This document shows positions 21,946-22,662 of a DNA stretch of 22,662 nucleotides, piece by piece. Source of the DNA: JBCCQH01 sp039024435 (GTDB lineage: Bacteria > Bacteroidota > Bacteroidia > J057 > JADKCL01); contig JBCCQH010000121.1 in NCBI GenBank assembly GCA_039024435.1, forward strand, positions 1-22,662. The letters are read 5' to 3'. Both the position numbers and the translations under genes were made by a program. Numbering within the stretch: the stretch's first letter is position 1; every line of letters starts with the position of its first letter. The notes below the pieces were generated by a model that had not been told where the DNA came from, ran no database searches, and saw only the letters and a program-made list of their open reading frames with translations.

Positions 21946-21978
21946 TATCTTTATATCAGTTGATCAAGCACAAAGGAC

Positions 21979-22632
21979 ATGGCAAATTTCATCGCATATT
22001 ACCGGGTAAGCACCACCAAGCAAGGCGAAAGCGGTTTGGGTTTGGAAGCACAGAAAAAGTGCGTGGAAGATTTGGTCATGTCCCGGAGCGGCGCGATCCT
22101 GGCCAGCTTCACCGACATCGAAACCGGCAAGAAAAACGACCGGCCCGAACTGCTCAAGGCGATCCGTACTGCGAAGGAAGAAAAAGCGGTCCTGGTCATC
22201 GCCAAACTTGACCGCTTGGCCCGGAATGCTGCTTTCATCCTGCAATTGCGGGACAGTGGCGTTGAATTCGTCGCCTGTGACATTCCCGAAGCAAACAGCC
22301 TCACCATTGGCATCATGGCGATCCTGGCACAGCAGGAACGCGAAATGATCTCAGCGCGCACCAAAGCGGCCCTGGCAGCGAAGAAAGCACGCGGCGAAAA
22401 ATTGGGTAAGCCTGAGAATTTCACCCCTGCCGGAAGGCGCAAAGGTGGCGAAGCAATGAAAGCGAAGGCAGCAGCGAACCTGAACAACCGCCGGGCGACC
22501 GGCTACGCCAATGCTTTGCGGGACCAGGGACTCAGCTTGCAAGCCATTGCAGACCGCCTGAACGCGGAAGGCTACGAGACTGCAAGAGGGAAGGCATTTA
22601 AGCGGACTACGGTGATGCGGTTGTTGGGGTGA
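21979..22632 (+). CDS. Serine recombinase (resolvase/invertase family)
   Basis: 217 residues. The resolvase catalytic domain occupies residues 3-140: the nucleophile is S11 in YYRVSTTKQ, with R9 beside it, K76-L-D78-R79-L-A-R82 in the KLDRLAR motif, and the long E helix starting at QQEREMISARTKAAL. A short basic linker (KKARGEKLGK) leads to a C-terminal HTH (LSLQAIADRLNAEGYETARGKAFKRTTVMRLL in pieces) that would bind the crossover site. Length and order fit small resolvase-type enzymes rather than large integrases. It is preceded by the 58-bp dyad, a plausible binding site. It may resolve, invert or stabilise the element, complementing the tyrosine integrase. Confidence 0.93.
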   Translation: MANFIAYYRVSTTKQGESGLGLEAQKKCVEDLVMSRSGAILASFTDIETGKKNDRPELLKAIRTAKEEKAVLVIAKLDRLARNAAFILQLRDSGVEFVACDIPEANSLTIGIMAILAQQEREMISARTKAALAAKKARGEKLGKPENFTPAGRRKGGEAMKAKAAANLNNRRATGYANALRDQGLSLQAIADRLNAEGYETARGKAFKRTTVMRLLG

Positions 22633-22662
22633 TTTTTCTCCAAATTTCTTGCATGTGTAAAG
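22633..22662. other. Window end, no feature seen
   Basis: Thirty bases after the recombinase stop with no gene, repeat of the mnmE end, or terminator. The element presumably continues beyond the window. Confidence 0.5.

Noticed and set aside
1..22662. tRNA, rRNA or CRISPR arrays
   Set aside because: No cloverleaf, rRNA-like stretch or regularly spaced palindromic repeats with unique spacers were seen; the phased 10-bp array has no spacers of CRISPR length.

Overview
The window looks like a chromosomal segment of a GC-rich member of the Bacteroidota, probably near the Saprospiria or Chitinophagia. Three things point there: a DUF4494 gene (a family restricted to this phylum), perfect copies of the phylum's TAnnTTTG -7 promoter box immediately upstream of three genes (DUF4494, an aldo/keto reductase and mnmE), and integrase and HTH_17 genes typical of Bacteroidota mobile elements. 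The genus cannot be fixed from the sequence.

Layout. (1) 1-1119: a complete IS630-family insertion sequence in a CTAG target. (2) 1276-4918: host housekeeping genes, namely a Nudix hydrolase, DUF4494, a rhomboid that has lost its catalytic residues, an aldo/keto reductase and a small membrane protein. (3) 4919-5562: a gene-free, AT-richer spacer with a perfect 11-bp inverted repeat. (4) 5563-6486: a small membrane/coiled-coil protein, then what looks like a decayed gene. (5) 13165 down to 6487, all on the minus strand: a tandem SnoaL/NTF2-fold protein, a PAP2-type phosphatase, a 1548-residue DUF4157 protein and a small downstream gene. The DUF4157 protein has the build of cargo for an extracellular contractile injection system (metalloprotease-like HELTH domain, 8-residue repeats, long amphipathic helical body, unassigned C-terminal domain). 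The small gene behind it is a candidate partner or immunity gene. (6) 13292-15058: an HxlR regulator divergent from the SnoaL gene, with a matching operator, then mnmE.

(7) 15059-22662 is an integrative element that seems to begin at the 3' end of mnmE, the same target used by Salmonella genomic island 1. Its far end is not in the window. In order it carries a leader region with two kinds of 10-bp-periodic repeats and a 21-codon leader ORF, a zinc-ribbon/double-HTH protein, a tyrosine integrase, a 479-residue unknown protein, an excisionase-like HTH protein, a probable winged-helix protein, a VRR-NUC nuclease, an unknown Cys-containing protein, two divergent XRE-type regulators separated by twin 18-bp palindromes (a CI/Cro-like arrangement), and a serine recombinase behind a 58-bp dyad. 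No capsid, tail, relaxase or type IV secretion gene is visible, so it may be a mobilizable or satellite-like island, or the left end of something larger.

The most promising places for new biology are the DUF4157 cassette, the 10-bp-periodic leader beside the integrase, the divergent regulator switch, the serine-recombinase dyad and the catalytically dead rhomboid. All functional statements come from motif reading by eye; no database search was run.
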